DNA from: Mordavella massiliensis
Lineage (GTDB): Bacteria; Bacillota; Clostridia; Lachnospirales; Lachnospiraceae
Direction of reading: 5' to 3'
Assembly: GCF_016902415.1 (NCBI RefSeq)
Contig: NZ_JACJLV010000006.1
Coordinates: 21,244-85,243 of the forward strand
Length of the DNA stretch: 64,000 nt
Shown here: positions 17,748-27,433 of the stretch, piece after piece
Layout of the letters: each line of letters starts with the position of its first letter
How positions within the stretch are numbered: position 1 is the first letter of the stretch
Translations under genes and position numbers: made by a program
Notes under the pieces: generated by a model
What the model was told of the DNA's origin: nothing
Seen by the model: the letters and a program-made list of their open reading frames with translations, nothing else
Databases searched by the model: none

Positions 17748-18239
17748 CTACTTTCTGATCACTTTTCTGGGCGCCAGAATATAAAATCCTTCGATGATCG
17801 TCTCGTTCGGCTCAAAAATCACTTTCTTCAGTTCTCCGTGATCGGAAAGGATCAATGCATATTCTCTGGCCTGTCCGGTTCCGGAAGTAAAGTCCACGGC
17901 CTTTGCCTGCTGATAGAGACGCAGTTCCGGTGCGTCCAGAGGAGCCAGAAGCTCCATCTCTGATACATTCATGGAAAACATTCTCTTTCTCTTGGCCCGG
18001 TTCATGATCTTGTCAATGTCCAGATCGCCGTTGACATACAGATACTCGTACTCTACGTTCAGCCGCCGGAACATGATCACATCCAGCACGATCGCCAGGA
18101 TCGGCAGGATCAGTCCGACCGGGAATATAAATACGATCAGAACGGTAAGAACCGTCAGCACGATCAGCCCTGTCTTGATCGCAAGATCCTTTGCGTCCGG
18201 CCGCTTTTTCACAAGCTGTTCTGTATAGTAGTCACTCAT
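17748..18239 (-). CDS. Conserved small membrane protein (DUF6106-like)
   Basis: A 163-residue protein. After a polar start (MSDYYTEQLVKKRP) come two adjacent hydrophobic helices (about 24-60), then a cytoplasmic domain reading NVEYEYLYVNGDLDIDKI and EYALILSDHGELKKVIFEP. The pattern resembles the Lachnospiraceae family I remember as DUF6106, of unknown function and related in layout to bacterial PH-like membrane proteins; that name is recalled and not checked. ATG 18239 is preferred, with GGAGG seven bases upstream. It lies between groL and guaB, with a groL terminator on its upstream side. Confidence 0.65.
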   Translation of the reverse strand: MSDYYTEQLVKKRPDAKDLAIKTGLIVLTVLTVLIVFIFPVGLILPILAIVLDVIMFRRLNVEYEYLYVNGDLDIDKIMNRAKRKRMFSMNVSEMELLAPLDAPELRLYQQAKAVDFTSGTGQAREYALILSDHGELKKVIFEPNETIIEGFYILAPRKVIRK

Positions 18240-18291
18240 TTGTTTATCCTCCAACTATATGATCTATGCTTTCCCTATTGTAACATATTTC

Positions 18292-18327
18292 TGCATAAAA
18301 AGAAAACTCCTCATACGAGGAGTTTTC
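18292..18327 (-). terminator. Terminator of the groESL operon
   Basis: Minus strand: perfect 11-bp stem GAAAACTCCTC with its complement, a 4-base loop, then a T-rich tail (CTTTTT). It starts 23 bases after the groL stop. Confidence 0.85.
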
Positions 18328-18349
18328 AAAATTTTCATATTTCCGGGAA

Positions 18350-19984
<1,635 letters not shown>

Positions 19985-20016
19985 CTAAATAAATTCAGAT
20001 TCTGGATTGCTGCTTT

Positions 20017-20301
20017 CTATTCTACGATTGCAAGAATGTCATCCTGTTTTACAATGATGTACTCTTCATCGTCGATCTCTACGGTAGTTCCTGCGTATTT
20101 GGAATAGATGACCTTCTGTCCGACAGACACGTTCATCTGTACTTCTTTTCCGTCAACAGTTCCGCCGGGGCCGACTGCGATCACCTCTGCCTGCTGCGGC
20201 TTTTCTTTGGACTGTCCGGGGATCACGATCCCGGATTTGGTAGTCTCCTCTGCGATCAACTGCTTCAGAACAACTCTGTCGCCTAATGGTACTAATTTCA
20301 T
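20017..20301 (-). CDS. groS: Co-chaperonin GroES (10 kDa)
   Basis: A 94-residue lid protein for GroEL with the usual MKLVPLGDRVVLKQ start, mobile loop (about 17-32) and a C-terminal EEYIIVKQDDILAIVE. The start is set at the second ATG (20301): it yields the canonical length and leaves nine bases to GGAGG, while the ATG six bases earlier is too close to that site. First gene of the CIRCE-regulated groESL operon. Confidence 0.96.
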   Translation of the reverse strand: MKLVPLGDRVVLKQLIAEETTKSGIVIPGQSKEKPQQAEVIAVGPGGTVDGKEVQMNVSVGQKVIYSKYAGTTVEIDDEEYIIVKQDDILAIVE

Positions 20302-20332
20302 AGTCATATGCCTCCTTCGATGAATCTATTTG

Positions 20333-20359
20333 TTAGCACTCACTAAAAGAGAGTGCTGA
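20333..20359 (-). promoter_or_regulatory. CIRCE element (HrcA operator) of groESL
   Basis: TTAGCACTC, nine bases, GAGTGCTGA: the classical CIRCE inverted repeat with one mismatch in the second arm. It lies between the promoter and groS, where HrcA repressor binding blocks transcription until heat stress. hrcA itself is not in the window. Confidence 0.93.
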
Positions 20360-20373
20360 AAAACTCTAGGTAT

Positions 20374-20402
20374 AAAATAGCACTCTCTTTCTGATTTGTC
20401 AA
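20374..20402 (-). promoter_or_regulatory. groESL vegetative promoter
   Basis: Minus strand TTGACA (20397-20402), 17 bases, TATTTT (20374-20379). The spacer contains an extra GAGTGC half-site like one CIRCE arm. Confidence 0.75.
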
Positions 20403-20413
20403 CACACTTTTAT

Positions 20414-20716
20414 TTAGTTTACAAGATTTTTATAAAATCCATTTTGGATCCGGAATTTGATCACATTTCCCAGTTCATTCCAGTAGCGCTCCAGGATCAT
20501 CCCCGTACAGGCGACGGTCCCGTCCGGCGTATCGATCCGGCATTCATAGATCCCGTCCAGGGAAAAGGCCGGAAGATCGGTCTCTGTTAATAAGTATATG
20601 CACTCTTCTTCCTTTTGATACCGGATCACCTGGCAGGAATAAGAGGCTTCGTCCAGATAACCGTCTTTTAAGATCACGCGCATCATCTTAAACCGGGCTT
20701 TACATTTCTCGTACAT
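20414..20716 (-). CDS. Small conserved protein downstream of codY, unknown function
   Basis: A 100-residue protein (MYEKCKARFKMMRVILKDGY...) with a beta-rich pattern, CIYLLTETDLPAFSLDGIYECRIDT in the middle and FRIQNGFYKNLVN at the end. The layout is reminiscent of PilZ-like or small beta-barrel domains, but no defining motif is present. The start at 20716 has a weak GGGGCGG upstream and lies ten bases after the codY stop, so it is probably co-transcribed with codY. A longer reading frame into codY is less likely. Confidence 0.6.
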   Translation of the reverse strand: MYEKCKARFKMMRVILKDGYLDEASYSCQVIRYQKEEECIYLLTETDLPAFSLDGIYECRIDTPDGTVACTGMILERYWNELGNVIKFRIQNGFYKNLVN

Positions 20717-20726
20717 ACGACCGCCC

Positions 20727-21512
20727 CTATTTCTGCATCCGTTCTTCTTTGATATGCTCAAGTTCTGTAAACACGTAGTCATTTACGACCTTGATGTAAG
20801 TTCCCTTCATACCGGAAGAGCGGGATTCGATGACGCCGGCGCTTTCGAATTTACGCAGGGCGTTTACGATCACGGATCTGGTAATGCCGACCCGGTCGGC
20901 GATCTTGCTGGCCACCAGGATCCCTTCTGTTCCGTCCAGCTCATCAAAAATATGGATGATGGCTTCCAGTTCGGAATAAGACAGGGTGCTGATGGCAGAC
21001 TGCACGATATGCTCTTTTCTGCTTTCTTCTGCATTCTCCTCGTTGACGGAGCGGAGCATTTCCAGACCTACCACTGTGGTGCCGTATTCACTTAAAATGA
21101 TGTCGTCGATCTCGTAGATCTGATTGATCTTGTAAATAAACAGAGTTCCCAGGCGTTCTCCTGCGATATCAATGGGGGTGATGATCGCCTGATATCCGCC
21201 TGCCACATCCGGGGAAAATCCCAGGGTTTCCAGGTTTACATTTTCTTTTGTGGACAGAATGCTCAGAAGTCTTTCATTCAACATTCCATCAATGTGGGTT
21301 CCCACCTTCTGCTCGATCAGTTCCTGGATCATCGGAACGCCTTCGCACTGGCTGCAGCCCAGCACTTTGCCCTTCTTGCTGATCACGACTACATTGGAAT
21401 CCAGAATCTCCGTCAGTACTGCACAGATATCATTAAATACAACTTTACTGGAATTGTTATTGTGCAGTAACTTGTTAATTTTTCTTGTTTTGTCTAATAA
21501 TTGTACACTCAT
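20727..21512 (-). CDS. codY: GTP-sensing global regulator CodY
   Basis: A 261-residue protein of standard CodY length. Residues 1-150 are the GAF-type domain that binds branched-chain amino acids (LLDKTRKINKLLHNN start; LGTLFIYKI). Residues 180-261 are the winged helix with the recognition helix ASKIADRVGITRSVIVNALRKFESAGVIESRSSGMKGTY. With GTP and Ile/Leu/Val bound it represses nutrient-acquisition and post-exponential genes. ATG 21512 has GGAGG seven bases upstream. A CodY-box-like sequence overlaps its own upstream region. The azlCD exporter and guaB elsewhere in the window bear on its two effectors. Confidence 0.96.
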   Translation of the reverse strand: MSVQLLDKTRKINKLLHNNNSSKVVFNDICAVLTEILDSNVVVISKKGKVLGCSQCEGVPMIQELIEQKVGTHIDGMLNERLLSILSTKENVNLETLGFSPDVAGGYQAIITPIDIAGERLGTLFIYKINQIYEIDDIILSEYGTTVVGLEMLRSVNEENAEESRKEHIVQSAISTLSYSELEAIIHIFDELDGTEGILVASKIADRVGITRSVIVNALRKFESAGVIESRSSGMKGTYIKVVNDYVFTELEHIKEERMQK

Positions 21513-21538
21513 GGGCAATCCTCCATCCTTATGAAGTT

Positions 21539-21584
21539 ATATTATCATATGTTTTCAGTACGTTCAATAAATTTTCTAAATATT
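21539..21584 (-). promoter_or_regulatory. codY promoter with an adjacent CodY-box-like site
   Basis: Minus strand TTGAAC (21562-21567), 17 bases, TAATAT (21539-21544). Directly upstream, 21570-21584 reads AATTTTCTAAATATT on the plus strand, 13 of 15 matches to the CodY consensus AATTTTCWGAAAATT. Autoregulation is plausible. The site ends two bases before the topA stop codon. Confidence 0.6.
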
Positions 21585-21586
21585 CT

Positions 21587-23671
21587 TTATACTTCTTTTG
21601 TTTTTTGTATATCTTCTACATATCCACATTTTTCGTCGCTGCACAGCAGTTTATTTCCTCTTTCCACCATGTAGCTTCCGCAACGCGGACATTTCTTTAC
21701 GGATGGCTTCTGCCATGACATAAACTCACATTCCGGATTATTCTCACACCCGTAATACTTCCTGCCCTTCTTTGTCTTGCGGATGACCACGTCTTTTCCG
21801 CAGATCGGGCAGGGCACGCCGATTTTCTCCAGATAAGGCTTGGTGTTGCGGCATTCCGGGAATCCCGGGCAGGCCAGGAATCTTCCGTGCGGCCCGTATT
21901 TGATCACCATATGGCGGCCGCACTGTTCACAGACAACATCGGTGACCTCGTCCTCGATCTTGACCTTTTCCTGCTCTTCCTCCGCCTTCTTTACCGCCTC
22001 TTCCAGATCCGGGTAGAAGTTTTCAATGATCGTCTTCCAGTGGACCTTGCCTTCCGCCACGCCGTCCAGCAGGCCTTCCATATTGGCCGTAAAGTTGACG
22101 TCTACGATGCTGGGGAAGGACTGCTTCATAATGTTGTTGACCACTTCTCCCATTTCCGTCATATAGAGGTTCTTATTTTCTTTGGCCACATAGCGTCTGG
22201 ATATGATCGTTGTGATCGTCGGCGCGTAAGTGCTGGGCCGTCCGATCCCCAGTTCCTCCAGGGTCTTGACAAGCGCAGCTTCTGTATAATGCGCCGGCGG
22301 CTGGGTGAAATGCTGCTTTGTCTCAAAACTGTCTTGGGTAAGTCTGGACTCCTGATCCAGCCCCTTCAGCAGCACATTGTTTTCTTCTTTCTCTTCGTCT
22401 GCTTCTGTATATACGCAGCGGAATCCTTCAAATACCACTCTGGACGCCGCCACGCTGAACCGGTACTCTCCGGCCGCGATCCGCACAGAGGTCGTCTCAT
22501 ATTTTGCCGGCTGCATCCTGCTTGCCACAAACCGCTTCCAGACCAGCTGATACAGGCGGAACTGATCTCTGCTCAGAGAATCCTTCATGGCAGCCGGCGT
22601 TCTGGTCACGTCGGTGGGACGGATGGCCTCATGAGCGTCCTGGATGCTGTGGTTTTCTTTTGCCTTTGCGGCATTTCCGGCTGCGACAAACTGCGGGCCG
22701 TAATTTCCCGCTATATATTCCCGGACATTCTGATCCGCCTCATCGGACACACGGGTAGAATCGGTACGCAGATACGTGATCAGACCCACCGTTCCATTTC
22801 CTTTGATGTCCACGCCTTCGTATAACTGCTGGGCGATCCGCATGGTTTTTGAAGTGGCAAAGTTCAGCACCTTGGACGCTTCCTGCTGCAGGGTACTGGT
22901 GGTAAAGGGGACCGGCGCTTTTTTGAACCGCTCTCCCTTTTTGATCTCTTCGATCTGATACTCTGCCCCGTCCAGATCTTTTACGATCTGATCCAGCTCT
23001 TCCTTTGATCGGATGGTCAGCTTCTGATTGCCTTTTCCATAGAATTTCGCCTTTAAAAGCTTCTTTTCCCCTGCTACTTTCAGATTCGCGTCCAGGGTCC
23101 AGAATTCTTCCGGGATAAATGCGTTGATCTCGTCCTCCCGGTCCGCAATGATCCGCAGAGCCACGGACTGTACGCGGCCCGCGCTTAATCCCCGTTTTAC
23201 TTTTGCCCATAAAAGGGGACTGATCTTATATCCCACGATACGGTCCAGGACTCTTCTTGCCTGCTGGGCGTCCACCAGATCCGTATCGATCTCCCTTGCA
23301 TTTTTCAGGGATGCTTTTACCGCTGTCTTTGTAATCTCGTTAAAACTGATCCGATAGGTTTTCTTTTTCTCCAGCTTCAGGGCCTGGCTTAAGTGCCAGG
23401 AAATCGCCTCTCCCTCCCGGTCCGGGTCAGTTGCAAGATAAACCTTGTCTGCTTTTTTGACTTCCTTTCTCAAAGCAGCCAGGATCTCGCCTTTTCCGCG
23501 GATCGTGATGTACTTTGGCTCATAATCATGCTCAATGTCTATTCCAAGCTGGCTCTTGGGAAGATCTCTTACATGGCCGTTGGATGCCATAACCACATAA
23601 TTGCTTCCCAGAAACTTTTTGATCGTTTTCACCTTTGCCGGTGACTCCACGATTACAAGATAGCGTGCCAT
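21587..23671 (-). CDS. topA: DNA topoisomerase I
   Basis: A 694-residue type IA topoisomerase that relaxes negative supercoils. The N-terminal TOPRIM domain has VESPAKVKTIKKFLG and DPDREGEAISWHL. The catalytic tyrosine is in GLITYLRTDSTR (about residue 300). The C-terminus has three zinc ribbons: CEQCG...CPGFPEC, CPICG...CENNPEC and CPRCG...CSDEKC. Length and the three-finger tail are normal for Firmicutes. GGAGG precedes ATG 23671. It follows dprA by 15 bases and is the last gene of comM-dprA-topA. Confidence 0.96.
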   Translation of the reverse strand: MARYLVIVESPAKVKTIKKFLGSNYVVMASNGHVRDLPKSQLGIDIEHDYEPKYITIRGKGEILAALRKEVKKADKVYLATDPDREGEAISWHLSQALKLEKKKTYRISFNEITKTAVKASLKNAREIDTDLVDAQQARRVLDRIVGYKISPLLWAKVKRGLSAGRVQSVALRIIADREDEINAFIPEEFWTLDANLKVAGEKKLLKAKFYGKGNQKLTIRSKEELDQIVKDLDGAEYQIEEIKKGERFKKAPVPFTTSTLQQEASKVLNFATSKTMRIAQQLYEGVDIKGNGTVGLITYLRTDSTRVSDEADQNVREYIAGNYGPQFVAAGNAAKAKENHSIQDAHEAIRPTDVTRTPAAMKDSLSRDQFRLYQLVWKRFVASRMQPAKYETTSVRIAAGEYRFSVAASRVVFEGFRCVYTEADEEKEENNVLLKGLDQESRLTQDSFETKQHFTQPPAHYTEAALVKTLEELGIGRPSTYAPTITTIISRRYVAKENKNLYMTEMGEVVNNIMKQSFPSIVDVNFTANMEGLLDGVAEGKVHWKTIIENFYPDLEEAVKKAEEEQEKVKIEDEVTDVVCEQCGRHMVIKYGPHGRFLACPGFPECRNTKPYLEKIGVPCPICGKDVVIRKTKKGRKYYGCENNPECEFMSWQKPSVKKCPRCGSYMVERGNKLLCSDEKCGYVEDIQKTKEV

Positions 23672-23686
23672 ATCTTTCCTCCGTTA

Positions 23687-24856
23687 CTACGCTTTTTCGC
23701 CAGAACTTTTTCCTGCCCTGACATAATGATTTTTTGAAACTTCTCTGGCATATCCTTCCAGCACCAGCGATACCAGGGCTTCCATAACCTTTTGCGGGCT
23801 AAAACCTGTTTCTTCTATAATAGTGCCGGTACTTTTTGGAAATAAGCCGAGACAACTATACACCATATGTTCGGGACTTTCAAGCATTTTTTTATTTCTG
23901 TCAGATTTTTTCAATAAATGAATCCGATCTATCCCCAATTCTTCCAGAAGGTCTTCCGGCGACAGAAGGATGCCGGCGCCCTGGCGGATCAGCCGGTGGC
24001 ACCCCTGGCTCAGCGCGCTGTCTGCAGGCCCGGGCAGGGCATACACATCCTTTCCCTGTTCCAGCGCCTGGTCCGCCGTGATCAGTGAACCGCTTTTCTC
24101 TTTTGCTTCCATGATCAGGATCACATCGGAAAGGCCGCTGATGATCCGGTTGCGCTCCGGAAAATAAGCAGGCAGCGGCGGTTCCCCCGGGGCGCGCTCC
24201 GCGATCAGGCCGCCGTTCTTCAGGATGTCCATGTACAGCCCGATGTGCTCCCTCGGGTAGCAGACATCCACACCGCAGCCCAGGACTCCGTAGGTCTTCC
24301 CGCCTGCATTGAGGGCTCCCCTGTGTCCGGCGCCGTCAATCCCCCTGGCCATGCCGCTGATCACCGCGACTCCGGCTCCCGCCAGGGTTTCTGCATACTC
24401 CAGCGCCATCTCCTCCCCGTAGGGCGTACATTTCCTGGCTCCTACGATCGCGACTGCCGGCTGGTTCTCAGGCGGCAGCTCTCCGCGGACATAGATGGCA
24501 TAGGGCGGATCCGGAATCCGGGAAAGCCTGGACGGATAGGCAGGATCGTCATAGAGGATCAGCCGGATCCCGCTTTCTTGCAGTTTTTCCCAGCTTTCTT
24601 TGAGCCCCCGCAAAAATTCTTCCTGGTTCCGGCTGTCACGCCCGGTCTGCAGGACTCTGCGGTCCCGGTCGGTCAGATATATTTCCTGATCCAGCCTGGT
24701 TTCTTCTATATAATATACAGCCCGGGCGCTTCCGTATGCATCCCGCAGCATTCTTTTTTTCCTGGCCGAAAGAGGCTTCAGCGAAGCCAGCCAGTATTCG
24801 TAGAACATGTCCTCCTCCCCGACAGAAGGAGAACCTGGATTTTTCTTATTTTCCAT
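23687..24856 (-). CDS. dprA: DNA-processing protein DprA
   Basis: A 389-residue protein with an N-terminal SAM-like helical part (about 15-80), a central Rossmann domain binding single-stranded DNA (about 95-300; VAIVGARKCTPYGEEMA, VISGMARGIDGAGHRGAL, LGCGVDVCYP, FPERNRIISGLSD) and a C-terminal winged-helix DprA domain. It loads RecA on incoming DNA in transformation and is also widespread in non-competent bacteria. GGAGGG precedes ATG 24856, which follows the comM stop by 12 bases. Position between comM and topA is the classical order. Confidence 0.94.
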   Translation of the reverse strand: MENKKNPGSPSVGEEDMFYEYWLASLKPLSARKKRMLRDAYGSARAVYYIEETRLDQEIYLTDRDRRVLQTGRDSRNQEEFLRGLKESWEKLQESGIRLILYDDPAYPSRLSRIPDPPYAIYVRGELPPENQPAVAIVGARKCTPYGEEMALEYAETLAGAGVAVISGMARGIDGAGHRGALNAGGKTYGVLGCGVDVCYPREHIGLYMDILKNGGLIAERAPGEPPLPAYFPERNRIISGLSDVILIMEAKEKSGSLITADQALEQGKDVYALPGPADSALSQGCHRLIRQGAGILLSPEDLLEELGIDRIHLLKKSDRNKKMLESPEHMVYSCLGLFPKSTGTIIEETGFSPQKVMEALVSLVLEGYAREVSKNHYVRAGKSSGEKA

Positions 24857-24868
24857 ATCCTGTCCCTC

Positions 24869-26416
24869 CTAACGTCCCCAGTATTTCTTATCCATGGTGC
24901 GGTACCCCACGGCTTCTTTCAGATGCCGGGCCAGGATCCGGTCGCTTTCTTCCAGATCGGCAATGGTGCGGGCTGTTTTCAGGATCTTATGATACGTCCG
25001 GGCTGTCAGGTCCAGCGCCTGAAATGCTTTTTGCATCAGCTTCTCCCCTTCCCGGTCCAGGGCGCAGTATTGCTCCAGACTCTTACTGTCCAGCTGTGCA
25101 TTTGCGCGGATCCCGGTTCCCAGGTATCGGCTTTCCTGGATCCTTCTTGCCCGGCACACCCTGTCCCGGATTTCTCTGGAAGTTTCTTCCTTTGGCGGCG
25201 TACCTTCCCTGGAAAGGCGCAGATCCTCATAAGCGGCTTTGGGCGCCTCCACGCACAGATCGATCCGGTCCAGAAAGGGCTGGCTGATCTTTCCCAGATA
25301 TTGCCGGATCTGCCCCGGGGTGCAGCTGCATTTCCCCAGATCCGGATAATTTCCGCAGGGGCAGGGGTTCATCGCAGCCACCAGCATAAAATTTGCCGGG
25401 AACCGGTAGGTTCCGTGGGTTCTGGCGATGCAGACCGTGTGTTCCTCCAGAGGCTGGCGCAGGACTTCCAGCACCGGTTTCTGAAATTCCGTCAGCTCAT
25501 CCAGGAACAGCACTCCGCCGTGGGCAAGGCTGATCTCCCCGGGCGACGGCGTCCGGCCTCCGCCGATCAGCGCGGCCTTTGTCACAGTATGGTGGACCTC
25601 ACGGAACGGCCGCTCCGTAATCAGCGGGCGGCGCTCATCCACCAGCCCGAGGACACTGTAGACCGATGTCATCTCCAGGCTTTCTTCCCAGGCAGGCGGC
25701 GGCAGGATGGTGGGGATCCTCCTTGCGATCATGGACTTTCCGCTGCCGGGAGGCCCCACCAGCAAAAGATTATGCCCGCCTGCGGCCGCAACTTCCGCCG
25801 CCCGCTTTACTGCCTGCTGCCCCCGGACTTCCGAAAAATCCGTGTTCTTTTCAGCTGTTTGCACATTTCCCGCACCCTCTCCGGAAAACGGGCAAAGCTC
25901 TATTTCTCCGTTCAGATAGGCCAGAAGCTGTCTGATATGCGATACGCCGATCACCGGGATCCCTTCCGCCAACGCCCCCTCCGGCCCGTTCCCTTCCGGC
26001 ACGATACAAGCACGAAGCCCGGCCTTCCTGGCCTGCCAGACCACCGGCAGGATCCCAGGCACCTTCTTTACACTTCCATCCAGGCTCAGTTCTCCCACGA
26101 TCAGGAGATTTTCCAGCCTGCCCGGCGGAATCATCCCCAGCACAGCCAGGATAGAAACCGCAATCGGCAGATCATAAGAAGCCCCCTTTTTCCGCAGCGT
26201 AGCCGGCGCCAGATTTACCATGATCTTTTTCGGCGGAAGCTTCACATCCACATTCCGCAGCGCCGTACGCACCCGGTCCGCAGCCTCCTTCACCTCCGAA
26301 GAAAGATATCCCACCATATGCAGCATCGGCAGCCCGTTACTAATATCCGCCTCCACGCGGATCATCTCCACCTGCAGCCCCTGGATGCAGGCAGACGTTA
26401 CACAACAAAACGCCAT
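24869..26416 (-). CDS. comM: ComM/YifB-family Mg-chelatase-like AAA+ ATPase
   Basis: A 515-residue protein with an N-terminal Lon-protease-like ChlI domain (about 1-165; VEADISNGLPMLHMVG), a AAA+ module with Walker A GPPGSGKSM, Walker B GGVLFLDELTEF and sensor HGTYRFPANFMLVAAMNPCPCG, and a C-terminal Mg_chelatase_C helical domain (RTYHKILKTARTIADLE). ComM-type helicases drive branch migration during natural transformation. It leads the comM-dprA-topA operon from a good promoter at 26538-26567. The ribosome site is weak (GGGGTGTG). Confidence 0.93.
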   Translation of the reverse strand: MAFCCVTSACIQGLQVEMIRVEADISNGLPMLHMVGYLSSEVKEAADRVRTALRNVDVKLPPKKIMVNLAPATLRKKGASYDLPIAVSILAVLGMIPPGRLENLLIVGELSLDGSVKKVPGILPVVWQARKAGLRACIVPEGNGPEGALAEGIPVIGVSHIRQLLAYLNGEIELCPFSGEGAGNVQTAEKNTDFSEVRGQQAVKRAAEVAAAGGHNLLLVGPPGSGKSMIARRIPTILPPPAWEESLEMTSVYSVLGLVDERRPLITERPFREVHHTVTKAALIGGGRTPSPGEISLAHGGVLFLDELTEFQKPVLEVLRQPLEEHTVCIARTHGTYRFPANFMLVAAMNPCPCGNYPDLGKCSCTPGQIRQYLGKISQPFLDRIDLCVEAPKAAYEDLRLSREGTPPKEETSREIRDRVCRARRIQESRYLGTGIRANAQLDSKSLEQYCALDREGEKLMQKAFQALDLTARTYHKILKTARTIADLEESDRILARHLKEAVGYRTMDKKYWGR

Positions 26417-26537
26417 TCACACACCCCATTTCCAAAACATCATCCGTGAACATCGGCCGAAGCGGCCAACAGAACAAAAGAAATCCGGAACCCCGTCAGA
26501 AACAGCCAGAAGGCATCCGTTCCGGAAAGATAACAAC

Positions 26538-26567
26538 ATCATAGCCCATCTCCCCCGAAGCTGTCAA
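26538..26567 (-). promoter_or_regulatory. Promoter of the comM-dprA-topA operon
   Basis: Minus strand TTGACA (26562-26567), 18 bases, TATGAT (26538-26543), followed by a leader of about 120 bases. Upstream of the -35 box a 10-bp direct repeat GGTACAGGGT occurs at 26571-26580 and 26593-26602, two helical turns apart. Confidence 0.7.
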
Positions 26568-26590
26568 TCGGGTACAGGGTAATTTCCAAT

Positions 26591-26669
26591 TAGGTACAGG
26601 GTGAAACGCAAATGGGGACGTAGACTCTTTGCAAAGGACTACGTCCGTGTTCACACTTTGTTCACATTT
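26591..26669. repeat. Family A palindrome, copy 2, imperfect, overlapping the sigK stop
   Basis: The core 26616-26646 folds on itself with one indel and reads GGACGTAGAC on one side and GTCCTTT on the other, a mutated version of the 7088-7164 core. To its right are two TTCACA repeats (26650-26669) that run into the sigK gene. On the left is the AGGTACA boundary also seen at copy 3. The sigK stop codon TGA (26662-26664) is made from the repeat itself. It would act as the sigK terminator. Confidence 0.75.
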
Positions 26670-27279
26670 CCCTGCGCAATTTTTCGATCGCGCTTTTTTC
26701 GATCCGCGAAACGTAAGAACGAGAGATGCCTAGCTGCCCGGCTATCTCCCGCTGGGTATATTCTTCTTCGTTATACAGTCCGTAGCGCATTTTTAATACC
26801 AACCGTTCTCTTGGCGAGAGTTCGGATTCTACTTTTTGGTAAAGAAGGCGGATGTCTTCGCTTAGCTCGGCTTTCTGGTGTGCGTCTTCTTCCTCTGTCT
26901 CGATGATGTCGAAGAGCTGGATCTCGTTTCCTTCCCGGTCGGTGCCAATGGGTTCGTAGAGGGAGATTTCTCTGGATGATTTCTTCTTTGCCCGCAGGTA
27001 CATCAGGATCTCATTTTCGATGCAGCGGGCCGCGTATGTGCCAAGGCGCACGCATTTTTCCGGGTTGAAGGTGACGACTGCCTTGATAAGCCCGATGGTC
27101 CCGATGGACAGAAGGTCTTCGGTTTCTTCTTCGCAGGTCTGGTACTTTTTTACGATATGGGCTACGAGGCGCAGATTTCGTTCGATCAGTATATGCTTTG
27201 CCTCCAGGTCACCCTCTGTATATCTTTGCATATATTCTCTTTCTTCCGACGCTGTGAGGGGTTGGGGAAATGATTTCAA
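26662..27279 (-). CDS. sigK: Sporulation sigma factor SigK (uninterrupted)
   Basis: A 205-residue sigma-70 family factor of the SigK type: pro-sequence-like start KSFPQPLTASEEREYMQRY, region 2 with LIERNLRLVAHIVKKY and DLLSIGTIGLIKAV, 2.4 NPEKCVRLGTYAARCIENEILMYLR, and region 4 with RLVLKMRYGL and YTQREIAGQLGISRSYVSRIE. It directs late mother-cell genes in sporulation. TTG 27279 is preferred because GAGG sits eight bases upstream; a GTG at 27288 abuts that site. The gene is not split by a skin-like element. Its last Met codon and TGA stop lie inside a repeat. Confidence 0.9.
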   Translation of the reverse strand: MKSFPQPLTASEEREYMQRYTEGDLEAKHILIERNLRLVAHIVKKYQTCEEETEDLLSIGTIGLIKAVVTFNPEKCVRLGTYAARCIENEILMYLRAKKKSSREISLYEPIGTDREGNEIQLFDIIETEEEDAHQKAELSEDIRLLYQKVESELSPRERLVLKMRYGLYNEEEYTQREIAGQLGISRSYVSRIEKSAIEKLRREM

Positions 27280-27433
27280 GAAAAGCACCTCTTAGCGTGT
27301 TTGCTATTAATCTATGTCGCATTTTCTTTTTTTGTGCTTTTCCATGTAATTTAATCTATACAAAAACTCTGGAAAAAGTTATAGTAAATGTAAGATATGT
27401 AGTCGGATGTTTGTTTTCTGGCCGGAGATTTTT

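Noticed and set aside
24245..26449. 734-codon plus-strand open frame opposite dprA and comM
   Set aside because: It lies opposite two clearly conserved genes, has His/Pro/Arg-rich shadow composition and no family motifs.
26662..27279. sigK interrupted by a skin-like element
   Set aside because: All conserved sigma regions are in one continuous frame; only the 3' end touches a repeat.
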